DNA from: Streptomyces brasiliensis | GTDB taxonomy: Bacteria > Actinomycetota > Actinomycetes > Streptomycetales > Streptomycetaceae | DNA length: 54,542 bases | Assembly: GCF_014647875.1 (NCBI RefSeq) | Contig: NZ_BMQA01000045.1 | Location: 1-54,542, forward strand | Direction: 5' to 3' | Part shown: positions 41,125-49,790 of the stretch, piece after piece | How the letters are laid out: each line of letters begins with the position of its first letter | How positions within the stretch are numbered: the first letter of the stretch is position 1 | Position numbers and translations under genes: made by a program | Notes under the pieces: model-generated | The model's database searches: none | Told to the model about the DNA's origin: nothing | Seen by the model: only the letters and a program-made list of their open reading frames with translations

Positions 41125-41484
41125 TCACCAGATGAGAACGCGGGCACCGAGCCGCTGGGCGCGCAGGGTCGCCGCCTCGATGTTGTCCAGGCGGCTCTCG
41201 ATTCCGTCCGGGTGCACCCCGACCGTGGTGGCGATCAGGTCCAGATGGGCCCGCAACAGCAGGATCTCCTGAAGGAACAGCGGCAGATCTTCGGTGGCGA
41301 CCTCCATCCAGTCGCCGTCGAGCAGAGGGAGGTAACGGGCGCCCAGCGAGCGCACCACGTCCGAGCCCCACACCTTCTGGCGCCAGACCTCGAAGCCCGC
41401 CGAGTCGTCGCACCCCTCGGGAGTGTCGAGCACGTCGAACCCACCGGCGGGTCCCCGGACGACGACATCCACGTTCAGACTCAT
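41125..41484 (-). CDS. Hypothetical protein, 119 residues
   Basis: Not recognised as a named family. The start MSLNVDVVVRGPAGGFDVLDTP and GSDVVRSLGARYLPLL indicate a compact alpha/beta protein. The C-terminal half is a long amphipathic helix (EILLLRAHLDLIATTV... IEAATLRAQRLG). High third-position GC supports coding. The larger frame upstream to 42075 is antisense-shadowed by the LLM gene and is not used. It lies 41 bp downstream of the LLM oxidoreductase gene, same strand. Confidence 0.75.
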   Translation of the reverse strand: MSLNVDVVVRGPAGGFDVLDTPEGCDDSAGFEVWRQKVWGSDVVRSLGARYLPLLDGDWMEVATEDLPLFLQEILLLRAHLDLIATTVGVHPDGIESRLDNIEAATLRAQRLGARVLIW

Positions 41485-41525
41485 GGCCTCAGTGGAGCAC
41501 CGCCGGACGGGGCCGGACCAGCGGA

Positions 41526-42554
41526 TTACGACGCGGGTCGGCAGTCCAGCACCGGCAGGACCTGCTCCGCGGACAGCCGCAGGCTCCGCCACCCCTCCTC
41601 CACCGGCATCCCACCCGCCAGCGGATGCAGCACGGGGTTGTCGAGGCCCTGCGCCGCGCACTCCTCCGGTGTGAGGATCCGGTACACGCCCTCCGTGCGC
41701 AGTTCGTCCACCGTCGTGGCCGTCGTTCTCACCGCCGAGCGGATGTCGCCGGACTGCCAGGAGGCGTATGTGCGCGCCTCGTGCAGGAAGTGCTGCCCGT
41801 AGCGCTCCCAGGCGCGGTCGGGGTCCTCGGCGATGTGCAGGAGGGGGGTCTCGGCCGTGGGCATCATGGTCCAGCCCTCGGTGCCGTACTCGACGAGCCG
41901 TTCCTTGTAGTACGCCTCCAGCTCCGGCAGATGCGCGCTCGGGAAGAAGGGCAGGCCGAGCCGGGCCGCGGCCCGGGAGGAGCCGCCGACCAGGAGGAGG
42001 GGGTGCGGTTCGGTGGCCGGGCGAGGGGTGACCCGTACGGTATGGCCCCGGTACTCGAACTCCTCGCCGGTCCATCCCTTGAGCAGCGTCTCCAGCAGTT
42101 CGTCCTGGAGCCGGCCCCGCCGCTTCCAGTCGACGCCGCAGCGGTCGTACTCCTCGGGCCGGTAGCCGATCCCGGCCACGGTGACCAGGCGGCCGCCGCC
42201 GAGCAGATCCAGCACGGCGATGTCCTCGGCCAGTCTCAGCGGGTCGTGCAGCGGGCCGATGACCGCCGGGACCGTGACGGCGATCCGCCCGCCCGTCGCC
42301 CGGCCACCGCCCCTCGACGAGGCGCCGCGCGCCGCTGAATTTCCTTGTGTCGCCCCGAACACCGCGCCCGCGAAGGTGAACGGCGAGGGCAGCCAGTTGT
42401 TCTCGACGCCGTGGTGCTCCTCGGTCTGCACGGTGGTGATCCCGTGCTCGTCGGCGTACGCGGCCATCTCCAGGGCCGCCCGGTAGCGCGCGGCGAGGGA
42501 GGCGGGGGTGGCCCCGGGCTCGACGAGGTTGAAACGTACGACCGTGACGGGCAT
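41526..42554 (-). CDS. LLM-class flavin/F420-dependent oxidoreductase
   Basis: Encodes 342 residues of the luciferase-like monooxygenase TIM-barrel family: TTVQTEEHHGVENNWLPSP near the N-terminus, VIGPLHDPLRLAEDIAVLD, and LLLVGGSSRAAARLGLPF. The cofactor may be F420 or FMN; substrate unknown. Residues 70-89 are an unusual Gly/Ser/Arg/Ala stretch inserted between FGAT and RIAVTV, where relatives run on directly. It is encoded with atypical codons (GGA AAT TCA). It falls between barrel strands and is in frame, so the protein may be functional. ATG at 42554 is preceded by GGGGGA. Confidence 0.88.
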   Translation of the reverse strand: MPVTVVRFNLVEPGATPASLAARYRAALEMAAYADEHGITTVQTEEHHGVENNWLPSPFTFAGAVFGATQGNSAARGASSRGGGRATGGRIAVTVPAVIGPLHDPLRLAEDIAVLDLLGGGRLVTVAGIGYRPEEYDRCGVDWKRRGRLQDELLETLLKGWTGEEFEYRGHTVRVTPRPATEPHPLLLVGGSSRAAARLGLPFFPSAHLPELEAYYKERLVEYGTEGWTMMPTAETPLLHIAEDPDRAWERYGQHFLHEARTYASWQSGDIRSAVRTTATTVDELRTEGVYRILTPEECAAQGLDNPVLHPLAGGMPVEEGWRSLRLSAEQVLPVLDCRPAS

Positions 42555-42607
42555 GGGATGTCCCCCTTCACACGGTGGATGCGAAGGGGACGGTAGCTGA
42601 CGGAGCG

Positions 42608-44068
42608 TCAGACAGCCATACCCTCGGGCTCCTCGACGCCGGCCGATACCGGCTCGCCGGCCGTCGCCACCGCCACCGCCGGCTTCGGCAGGGCCGCGTA
42701 CAGCAGACCCGAGACGACGATCGTCGCCACCCAGCCCAGGCCGTACTCGCCGACGGGGTTGTTCGTGGCCAGCGGGCCGGTGAACCAGTCGGACGTGGTG
42801 AACAGCATCCCCGAGCCGAGGCCGACGGCCCAGGCGGCGACCGCGGCGGGGGAGAAGCCGCCCCGGTACCAGTAGGCGCTGGTACGTGTGGTGTCGAGCA
42901 GGGCCCGCGCGTCGTAGCCGCCCCGGCGCAGCAGATCCGTGCCGAAGACGCCGACCCAGGCCGAGAAGGCCACCGCGAGCAGCGACAGGAAGGCGATGAA
43001 GGAGCCCATGAAGGACGTCGCCACCAGCATCAGGACGCCGCCGAACACCAGCGAGATCACCGCGTTGACCGAGACCGCCCAGTGGCGCGGGACCCGGATG
43101 CCGAGGGTCTGCGCGGTGAACCCGGCCGAGTACATCGACATGGCGTTGATCAGCAGCATGCCGATCAACGCGATCAGGAGGTAGGGGACCGCCAGCCACA
43201 GCGGGAGGATCTCGCCCAGGAAGGACACCGGATCGTTCGCGGTGGCGAGGTCGGGGGTCGACGTCGCCATCACCGCGCCCATCAGGACCATCGGCAGGAC
43301 GACGACACCCGCACCGCCGACCGTGTTGCGCACGATCGCCGCCGACGACGCCGTACGCGGCAGATAGCGCGTGAAGTCCGGCGCGGTCGGCGCCCAGCTG
43401 ATGCCGCCCGCGGCGACCAGACCGATGCCGGTGATCATCGCCGCCGTGGACCCGGCGCCCCGCTCGAAGACCTTCCCCCAGTCCGTCTCCACCACCAGAT
43501 AACCGAGGACCAGCACGGAGAAGGCGCCGAACAACCAGGTCGCCCACGTGTTGCAGCGCCGCACCGCACCGATGCCCAGGCCCGAGATCGCGAATGTGGC
43601 GACCACGAAGAACAGCAGCGTGACGACGATCAGGACGGTGTTGCTCCGCACGCCGAAAAGGATGTCCAGCACCGTCAGCACCGCATAGGCGCCGGTCACC
43701 GCGTTGATCGTCTCCCAGCCCCAGCGGGCGATCCAGATCAGCGAGCCCGGCAGCAGATTGCCGCGCTGGCCGAACACCGCCCGGGACAGCGCCATGCCGG
43801 GGGCTCCGCCACGCTTGCCGGCGATGCCGACGATCCCCACCAGGCCGTACGACACGATGGGCGCCGTGACACCGACCACCAGGGCCTGCCAGAAGTTCAG
43901 CCCGTACGTCACGGCCAGGCTCGCGCCCATGGTCAGCAGCAGGACACTGATGTTGGCGGCGATCCAGGTCGGCAGCAGTCCGCGGGTTCGCGCGGTGCGC
44001 TCGGGGTGGGGGACCGGTTCTATGCCGCGAGTCTCGAGGGCGCCATCGTGGCGGCCGGTGGTGCTCAT
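42608..44068 (-). CDS. NCS1-family nucleobase permease (cytosine/purine type)
   Basis: Encodes 486 residues with 12 membrane helices. NCS1 hallmarks: TWIAANISVLLLTMGASL in helix 1, GINFWQA-like GLNFWQALVVG, GKRGGAPGMALSRAVFGQRG in loop 2-3, and SWAPTAPDFTRYLP. Most similar by eye to CodB-like cytosine or purine permeases; the exact substrate is uncertain. Upstream, TGAT/ATCA half-sites (TGATTCGTTGTATCA on the minus strand) are a possible GntR-type operator. It is divergent from ftsY. Confidence 0.88.
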   Translation of the reverse strand: MSTTGRHDGALETRGIEPVPHPERTARTRGLLPTWIAANISVLLLTMGASLAVTYGLNFWQALVVGVTAPIVSYGLVGIVGIAGKRGGAPGMALSRAVFGQRGNLLPGSLIWIARWGWETINAVTGAYAVLTVLDILFGVRSNTVLIVVTLLFFVVATFAISGLGIGAVRRCNTWATWLFGAFSVLVLGYLVVETDWGKVFERGAGSTAAMITGIGLVAAGGISWAPTAPDFTRYLPRTASSAAIVRNTVGGAGVVVLPMVLMGAVMATSTPDLATANDPVSFLGEILPLWLAVPYLLIALIGMLLINAMSMYSAGFTAQTLGIRVPRHWAVSVNAVISLVFGGVLMLVATSFMGSFIAFLSLLAVAFSAWVGVFGTDLLRRGGYDARALLDTTRTSAYWYRGGFSPAAVAAWAVGLGSGMLFTTSDWFTGPLATNNPVGEYGLGWVATIVVSGLLYAALPKPAVAVATAGEPVSAGVEEPEGMAV

Positions 44069-44195
44069 AGGGCATCATCGTACTTTGATACAACGAATCA
44101 CCCCAAAACTCCCCACGTTTCCTGGAGGAAGCTACAGAAAATCCGCCCCGCAGCGACAAAGCCGCGGCGGGGCAGGGATGGATACTGGACGGGTT

Positions 44196-45407
44196 ATGGA
44201 AACCGTCATCCTTGCTGTAGTCATCGCCGTGGTCGTGCTCGGCGCGCTCGGCGGGCTCGTCGTCGGTACGCGGCGCAAGAAGTCGCTGCCCCCGCCGCCC
44301 CCCGCCGCGCCCGACATCACCGCGCCCCCGGCCGAGCCGCACGTCGGCGACGAGGCCGAGACGCCGCGCGACGAACCGCGCCGCACGATCGAGGAGGTGG
44401 ACCTCCCCGGTGGCCCGGCCCCCACGGCCGTCGAGGAACCCCCCACCGCCGAAGCCGTCGAGGCCCCCGGGATCGAGATCCCGGAGCCCACCGCGGGACG
44501 CCTGGTCCGCCTGCGCGCCCGCCTCTCCCGCTCCCAGAACGCCCTCGGCAAGGGCCTGCTCACGCTGCTGTCGCGCGAGCACCTCGACGACGACACCTGG
44601 GAGGAGATCGAGGACACGCTGCTCACCGCCGACGTCGGTGTGCAGCCCACCCAGGAGCTGGTCGAGGGCCTGCGCGAGCGCGTCAAGGTGCTCGGTACCC
44701 GCACGCCGGAGGAGCTGCGCGGCCTGCTGCGCGGGGAGCTGCTCAAGCTGGTCGGTACCGACGTCGATCGCACCGTGAAGACCGAGCCCGAGGACCGCAA
44801 GCCGGGCATCGTGATGGTCGTCGGCGTCAACGGCACCGGCAAGACCACCACCACCGGCAAGCTCGCCCGCGTCCTGGTGGCCGACGGCCGCACCGTCGTG
44901 CTGGGCGCGGCCGACACCTTCCGTGCCGCCGCCGCCGACCAGTTGCAGACCTGGGGGGAGCGTGTCGGCGCCTACACCGTGCGTGGTCCGGAGGCAGGCG
45001 ACCCCGCCTCCGTCGCCTTCGACGCGGTGAAGGAGGGCAAGGAGATGGGCGTCGACGTGGTGCTCATCGACACCGCCGGGCGCCTGCACACCAAGACCGG
45101 CCTCATGGACGAGCTGGGCAAGGTCAAGCGCGTCGTCGAGAAGCACGCCCCGCTCGACGAGGTGCTGCTCGTCCTCGACGCCACCACCGGCCAGAACGGC
45201 CTGGTGCAGGCCCGCGTCTTCGCCGAGGTCGTCGACATCACCGGCATCGTGCTCACCAAGCTGGACGGCACGGCCAAGGGTGGCATCGTGATCGCGGTCC
45301 AGCGCGAACTGGGCGTCCCGGTCAAGCTGGTCGGTCTCGGCGAGGGCGCCGACGACCTGGCACCGTTCGAGCCGGAGGCGTTCGTTGACGCCCTTATCGG
45401 GGATTGA
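44196..45407 (+). CDS. ftsY: Signal recognition particle receptor FtsY
   Basis: Encodes 403 residues. Docks SRP-ribosome complexes at the membrane. It has an N-terminal membrane helix at about 3-24 (VILAVVIAVVVLGALGGLVV), which is the actinobacterial arrangement, then an acidic/proline A-domain to about 100. The NG domain follows: N helices from 102, G1 GVNGTGKTT at 210-218, DTAGRLHT at 292, TKLDGTAKGG at 354. It pairs functionally with ffh, the last gene of the window. ATG at 44196; a larger frame upstream is a shadow. Confidence 0.96.
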   Translation: METVILAVVIAVVVLGALGGLVVGTRRKKSLPPPPPAAPDITAPPAEPHVGDEAETPRDEPRRTIEEVDLPGGPAPTAVEEPPTAEAVEAPGIEIPEPTAGRLVRLRARLSRSQNALGKGLLTLLSREHLDDDTWEEIEDTLLTADVGVQPTQELVEGLRERVKVLGTRTPEELRGLLRGELLKLVGTDVDRTVKTEPEDRKPGIVMVVGVNGTGKTTTTGKLARVLVADGRTVVLGAADTFRAAAADQLQTWGERVGAYTVRGPEAGDPASVAFDAVKEGKEMGVDVVLIDTAGRLHTKTGLMDELGKVKRVVEKHAPLDEVLLVLDATTGQNGLVQARVFAEVVDITGIVLTKLDGTAKGGIVIAVQRELGVPVKLVGLGEGADDLAPFEPEAFVDALIGD

Positions 45408-45431
45408 GCACCGCCCGCGCGTGCGCGTGAA

Positions 45432-45474
45432 GAAGCGCCCGTACCCCAAGGTGCAGTTGGGGGGCGGGCGCTTC
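45432..45474. terminator. ftsY terminator
   Basis: GAAGCGCCCG pairs with CGGGCGCTTC, and inside TACCCCAA can pair with TTGGGG. 24 bp after the ftsY stop, at a convergent junction. Confidence 0.8.
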
Positions 45475-45485
45475 GCTGTGGGCGG

Positions 45486-45553
45486 CTAGTGCTGTGGCCG
45501 GGAAGGTTTGCCGGGCGTCGCGAGCCGGTGAACCTTCCCGGTCGCAGCACTAG
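45486..45553. repeat. 68-bp near-perfect palindromic element with CTAG ends
   Basis: The outer 23 bases of each side (CTAGTGCTG...GGGAAGGTT and its complement AACCTTCCC...CAGCACTAG) match at 21 of 23 positions, and both mismatches would be G-U pairs in RNA. The terminal CTAG is itself palindromic. The stop codon of the minus-strand primase/polymerase gene (45550-45552) lies inside the right end. It has the look of a mobile palindromic unit (MITE/REP-like); I recall similar palindromes elsewhere in Streptomyces. Confidence 0.7.
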
Positions 45554-46206
45554 GCGCGCGAGCGGTGTGCCACGTAGGCCAGCGTGCCCAGCAGGAGCCT
45601 TGCCGCCGGCGGCCTCGACACCGAGTCCAGGGCCGGCGGCCGCAGCCAGCGCACCGGGCCGCGGCCGCCGCGGTCCGAGGGCGGAGCCGTGATGTACGCG
45701 CCGGGGCCGAGGCCGCGCAGGTCCAGGGAGGTCGGGTCGTCCCAGCCCATGCGGTAGAGCAGTGCGGGGAGTTCGACGGCGGCCCCCGGGGCGACCAGGA
45801 ACTGCGCCCGGCCGTCGGGGGTCGCGGTGACCGGGCCGAGGGGGAGGCCCATGCGCTCCAGGCGGACCAGCGCACGGCGCCCGGCGGGCTCGGCGACCTC
45901 GATCACGTCGAACGCCCGGCCGACCGGCAGCATCACCGCGGCCCCCGGGGACTCGCCCCAGGCCTTGGTGACTTCGTCGAGCGTGGCGCCGCCGGAGATC
46001 TGGGGCGCGAAGTCCAGCGGATGCGCGCCCGGCGCACGGCAGTCCGCCCGGCCGCAGGAACATACGCCCGCAACGGCACGCGCGCCCGGCACCACGTCCC
46101 AGCCCCACAGGCCGGTGAACTCGGCGACGGCAGTGCACTCCGACGAACGGCCGCGCCGGCGCGTGCCGGAGCGGATCTCGCGAATGCCGCCGATCGTGAA
46201 GCCCAT
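45550..46206 (-). CDS. Bifunctional primase/polymerase (prim-pol N-terminal domain) protein
   Basis: Encodes 218 residues. It resembles the N-terminal prim-pol domain found in plasmid/phage replication proteins and widespread as stand-alone proteins in Streptomyces: GWDVVPGARAV, the zinc-like CSCGRADCRAPGAHPLD, and FDVIEVAEPAGRRAL where true prim-pols have a DVD-type catalytic pair (here DVIEV). The catalytic acidic residues look altered, so it may lack polymerase activity (inference). ATG at 46206. The stop codon is provided by the palindromic element at 45486-45553. Confidence 0.75.
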   Translation of the reverse strand: MGFTIGGIREIRSGTRRRGRSSECTAVAEFTGLWGWDVVPGARAVAGVCSCGRADCRAPGAHPLDFAPQISGGATLDEVTKAWGESPGAAVMLPVGRAFDVIEVAEPAGRRALVRLERMGLPLGPVTATPDGRAQFLVAPGAAVELPALLYRMGWDDPTSLDLRGLGPGAYITAPPSDRGGRGPVRWLRPPALDSVSRPPAARLLLGTLAYVAHRSRA

Positions 46207-46664
46207 GCCCCCTCCAACGGGTCCAGCACGCCGGTGGTTACGACGCGGAACGAGGCAGAAGCGGAACGTGACCCTCACGGCTCTGCCCTACCCCACGCTC
46301 GCAAGGTCCGGGCAGCGCCCTGGAGTGCCACGGGTGGTGCGCCCGGCGGCGCGCGCCCCTGAGTGCACCGCTCCGCCCACTTCCGGCCGTCCTATGTCAA
46401 GTGAATCGCGCCCGGGCAACCGTGAGTTCATTCGAAGGGGTGGCGAATGGTGGCGTTTCCGGGATCGTCGTGGCTGGGCGGGTGATCGTAGGATTACTTT
46501 GAGTGCACGAGTCCTGGGGGCACATGCACTCTCGGATATGCCGTGGGCAACTCGGTATCCCGTTCGAAGGGTGAGAAGTACCGGACGGGCGGCCGTACTT
46601 ACCGGCATTCTGATAAGGCTTGGCGCACTCGGCGACAAGTGGTCTCAGGGATGGGGGCGTTCCA
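46207..46664. promoter_or_regulatory. Divergent control region between the prim-pol gene and nsdA
   Basis: 458 bp without a gene. It contains GAGTGCA (46501-46507) / TGCACTC (46525-46531), a 7-bp inverted repeat with a 17-bp spacer, and ATTCG..CGAAT around 46432-46451. A related TTCGAAGGG occurs twice (about 46433 and 46563). Any of these could be operators for nsdA; no clear -10/-35 was fixed. Confidence 0.45.
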
Positions 46665-48134
46665 GTGGGCGACAACGGCGGCAGCGGAGCGAACGCTGAC
46701 AAGCGCCCCAATGAGCTGCTCGGCTCGTGGTTCGTGCGCAGCGGCTGGTCCAAGGGCGAGCTGGCCCGCCAAGTCAACCGCCGGGCCCGCCAGTTGGGGG
46801 CCAACCACATCTCCACGGACACCTCGCGCGTGCGCCGCTGGCTGGACGGCGAGAACCCGCGCGAGCCGATCCCCCGGATCCTGTCCGAGCTGTTCTCCGA
46901 GCGGTTCGGCTGTGTCGTCTCGGTCGAGGACCTCGGTCTGCGGGCCGCCCGCCAGTCACCCTCCGTGTCCGGCGTCGACCTGCCCTGGACGGGTCCGCAG
47001 ACGGTGGCCCTGCTCAGCGAGTTCTCGCGCAGCGACCTGATGCTGGCGCGGCGCGGCTTCCTCGGGACCTCGCTGACCCTGTCCGCGGGCCCGTCCCTCA
47101 TCGAGCCGATGCAGCGCTGGCTCGTCCCCGCGCCCGCCGCCCCGCAGCCGGAGCCCGAGCCCGCCGAGCCCCGCCCCGGCAGGCTGTCCAAGCCCGAGCT
47201 GGACCTGCTCGAGTCCACCACGCGGATGTTCCGCCAGTGGGACGCCCAGTGCGGCGGTGGCCTGCGCCGCAAGGCGGTCGTCGGCCAGCTGCACGAGGTC
47301 ACCGACCTCCTCCAGGAGTCGCAGCCCGCGGCCACCGCGGTCAAGCTCTTCAAGGTCGCCGCCGAACTCGCCGAGCTGGCGGGCTGGATGAGCTACGACG
47401 TGGGGCTCCAGCCGACCGCCCAGAAGTACTTCGTCCTGGCCGTGCACGCCGCCAAGGAGGCGTGCGACAAGCCGCTCGGCTCGTACGTCCTCTCCAGCAT
47501 GAGCCGGCAGATGATCCACCTCGGCCGGCCCGACGACGCCCTGGAGCTGATCCACCTCGCGCAGTACGGCAGCCGTGACTGCGCGAGCCCCCGCACCCAG
47601 TCCATGCTGTATGCGATGGAGGCCCGGGCGTACGCGAACATGGGCCAGCCCGGCCGGTGCAAGCGGGCGGTGCGGATGGCCGAGGACACCTTCGCCGAGG
47701 CCGACGAGTGGGACGAGCCGGACCCCGACTGGATCCGCTTCTTCTCCGAGGCGGAGCTGTACGGCGAGAACTCCCACTCCTTCCGCGACCTCGCCTACGT
47801 CGCCGGCCGCAGCCCCACCTACGCCTCCATGGCCGAGCCCCTGATGCGGCGGGCCGTGGAGCTGTTCGCGAACGAGGCCGAGTACCAGCGGTCGTACGCG
47901 CTGAACCTCATCGGCCTGGCCACCGTGCATCTGCTGCGCCGCGAGCCCGAGCAGAGTACGGTCCTCGTCTCCCAGGCGATGGGCATCGCGAAGAAGGTCC
48001 GCTCCGAGCGGGTCAACACACGCATCCGCAGGACCGTCGACACGGCCGTACGCGATTTCGGTGATCTCGCGGCGGTCGTCGACCTCACCGACCAGCTCGC
48101 CGTGGACCTCCCGGAGACCGCCGAAGCGGTCTGA
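46665..48134 (+). CDS. nsdA: Negative regulator of differentiation NsdA
   Basis: Encodes 489 residues. In S. coelicolor NsdA represses sporulation and antibiotic production (established knowledge). The N-terminal 70 residues look DNA-binding: LLGSWFVRSGWSKGELARQV and HISTDTSRVRRWLDGENPREP, an XRE-like arrangement. The rest is helical TPR-like repeats (LAEWMSY-type LAELAGWMSYDVGLQ; DDALELIHLAQ; ARAYANMGQPG). GTG at 46665 follows GGGGG by about 7 nt; earlier in-frame codons lack a ribosome site. Confidence 0.94.
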   Translation: MGDNGGSGANADKRPNELLGSWFVRSGWSKGELARQVNRRARQLGANHISTDTSRVRRWLDGENPREPIPRILSELFSERFGCVVSVEDLGLRAARQSPSVSGVDLPWTGPQTVALLSEFSRSDLMLARRGFLGTSLTLSAGPSLIEPMQRWLVPAPAAPQPEPEPAEPRPGRLSKPELDLLESTTRMFRQWDAQCGGGLRRKAVVGQLHEVTDLLQESQPAATAVKLFKVAAELAELAGWMSYDVGLQPTAQKYFVLAVHAAKEACDKPLGSYVLSSMSRQMIHLGRPDDALELIHLAQYGSRDCASPRTQSMLYAMEARAYANMGQPGRCKRAVRMAEDTFAEADEWDEPDPDWIRFFSEAELYGENSHSFRDLAYVAGRSPTYASMAEPLMRRAVELFANEAEYQRSYALNLIGLATVHLLRREPEQSTVLVSQAMGIAKKVRSERVNTRIRRTVDTAVRDFGDLAAVVDLTDQLAVDLPETAEAV

Positions 48135-48243
48135 CCCGCGAAGCCCCGGCCGCGGCCGGCCCTCCCGAACTGCCCGACTCGGCTCCCCCCATGCCAGGTC
48201 ATCGGAAGGCCTGCCGCGGCCGGATACTCTCCTCCCGAGAAGG

Positions 48244-48331
48244 TTGCGCCACGAAAACGATGCCGCAGGCGTACATCCGGCAATTCATCCACGCGTAACA
48301 CGCAGGGTGCCTTCGTCACTCCGGCGAAACA
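48244..48331 (+). promoter_or_regulatory. GlnR-type boxes upstream of amtB
   Basis: GTCAC-TCCGGC-GAAAC at 48316-48331 matches the GlnR half-site pair gTnAC-n6-GaAAC exactly, with the correct 11-bp period. GTAAC at 48296-48300 and a weaker GTTGC-n6-AAAAC at 48244-48259 lie upstream. The amtB start is 125 bp further. amtB-glnK-glnD is a known GlnR target in S. coelicolor. Confidence 0.75.
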
Positions 48332-48455
48332 ACGAGGGGCGTCGACCGAAACCGCGCTGCGCCAATCTCATGGCGCATAACCGGCCCACCCCTCACTGAC
48401 CGGACCTCTCAGGCTTCGCCCGCACGGGGCCGTACCAACCGACGAGGAGACGCCG

Positions 48456-49790
48456 ATGGCACCAGCCATCATGCTTGCGGCGGACGCACCCAAGCTGTCG
48501 TCCGCCAACACAGGCTTCATGCTGATCTGTTCCGCCCTGGTGATGCTCATGACACCGGGCCTGGCTTTCTTCTACGGAGGCATGGTCCGCGTCAAGAGCA
48601 CCCTGAACATGCTGATGATGAGCTTCATCAGCCTGGGCATCGTCACCATCCTGTGGGTGCTCTACGGCTTCTCGATGGCCTTCGGCACCGACCACGGCTC
48701 GATCGTCGGCTGGACCTCGGACTTCGTGGGCTTCGGCGGGATCGGCAAGGAAGACCTGTGGCCCGGGTACACCATCCCGGTCTTCGTCTTCGCCGTCTTC
48801 CAGCTGATGTTCGCGATCATCACGCCGGCCCTGATAAGCGGCGCCCTCGCGGACCGCGTGAAGTTCTCGGCATGGTCGCTCTTCCTGATCCTGTGGGTCA
48901 CGGTCGTGTACTTCCCGGTCGCCCACTGGGTCTGGGGCACCGGAGGCTGGGCCTTCGACCTCGGTGTGATCGACTTCGCCGGTGGTACGGCGGTCCACAT
49001 CAACGCGGGTGCCGCGGCGCTCGGCGTGATCCTCGTCATCGGCAAGCGCGTCGGCTTCAAGAGGGACCCGATGCGTCCGCACAGCCTCCCGCTGGTCATG
49101 CTCGGCGCAGGTCTCCTGTGGTTCGGCTGGTTCGGCTTCAACGCCGGCTCGTGGCTCGGCAACGACGACGGCGTCGGCCCGCTGATGTTCGTCAACACCC
49201 AGATCGCCACCGCGGCCGCCATGCTGGCCTGGCTCGTCTACGAGAAGATCCGCCACGGCGCGTTCACCACGCTGGGCGCCGCCTCCGGTGCCGTCGCGGG
49301 CCTCGTCGCGATCACCCCGTCCGGTGGTGCGGTCTCCCCGCTCGGCGCGATCGCCGTCGGCGTCATCGCCGGTGTCCTGTGCGCCATGGCCGTAGGACTC
49401 AAGTACAAGTTCGGCTTCGACGACTCGCTCGACGTCGTCGGTGTCCACATGGTCGGCGGTATCGCCGGCTCCCTGCTCATCGGCTTCTTCGCCAGCGGCA
49501 AGGGCCAGTCCGACGTCGAGGGCCTCTTCTACGGCGGCGGCCTCGACCAGTTCTGGAAGCAGTGCGCCGGTGTCTTCGCGGTCCTCGGCTACTCACTGGT
49601 GGCCTCCGCGGTCCTCGCCTTCCTCCTCGACAAGACCATCGGCATGCGGGTTCCCGAGGACGAGGAAGTGTCCGGCATCGACCAGGCGCAGCACGCCGAG
49701 ACCGCATACGACTTCAGCGGCACCGGCGGCGGCCTCGTCGGCTCCGCCGCGCCGGCCCTGGCCGCGGAGAGCAAGAAGGTGGACGCATGA
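48456..49790 (+). CDS. amtB: Ammonium transporter
   Basis: Encodes 444 residues with 11 membrane helices. Conducts ammonium across the membrane. The first mature helix contains NTGFMLICSALVMLMTPGLAFFYGGMVR; DFAGGTAVHINAGAAAL carries the first pore histidine and GVHMVGGIAGSLLIG the second. The start after GAGGAG is clear. The stop overlaps the glnK ATG (ATGA), so channel and its PII partner are made together. Confidence 0.96.
   Translation: MAPAIMLAADAPKLSSANTGFMLICSALVMLMTPGLAFFYGGMVRVKSTLNMLMMSFISLGIVTILWVLYGFSMAFGTDHGSIVGWTSDFVGFGGIGKEDLWPGYTIPVFVFAVFQLMFAIITPALISGALADRVKFSAWSLFLILWVTVVYFPVAHWVWGTGGWAFDLGVIDFAGGTAVHINAGAAALGVILVIGKRVGFKRDPMRPHSLPLVMLGAGLLWFGWFGFNAGSWLGNDDGVGPLMFVNTQIATAAAMLAWLVYEKIRHGAFTTLGAASGAVAGLVAITPSGGAVSPLGAIAVGVIAGVLCAMAVGLKYKFGFDDSLDVVGVHMVGGIAGSLLIGFFASGKGQSDVEGLFYGGGLDQFWKQCAGVFAVLGYSLVASAVLAFLLDKTIGMRVPEDEEVSGIDQAQHAETAYDFSGTGGGLVGSAAPALAAESKKVDA

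Noticed and set aside
42575..45388. A 937-codon plus-strand open frame
   Set aside because: Shadow over the antisense permease and an alternate frame of ftsY; no domain, biased composition.
41526..45449. A 1307-codon minus-strand open frame
   Set aside because: Only its last 342 codons (the LLM oxidoreductase from ATG 42554) are real. The rest lies out of frame over the NCS1 permease and antisense to ftsY.
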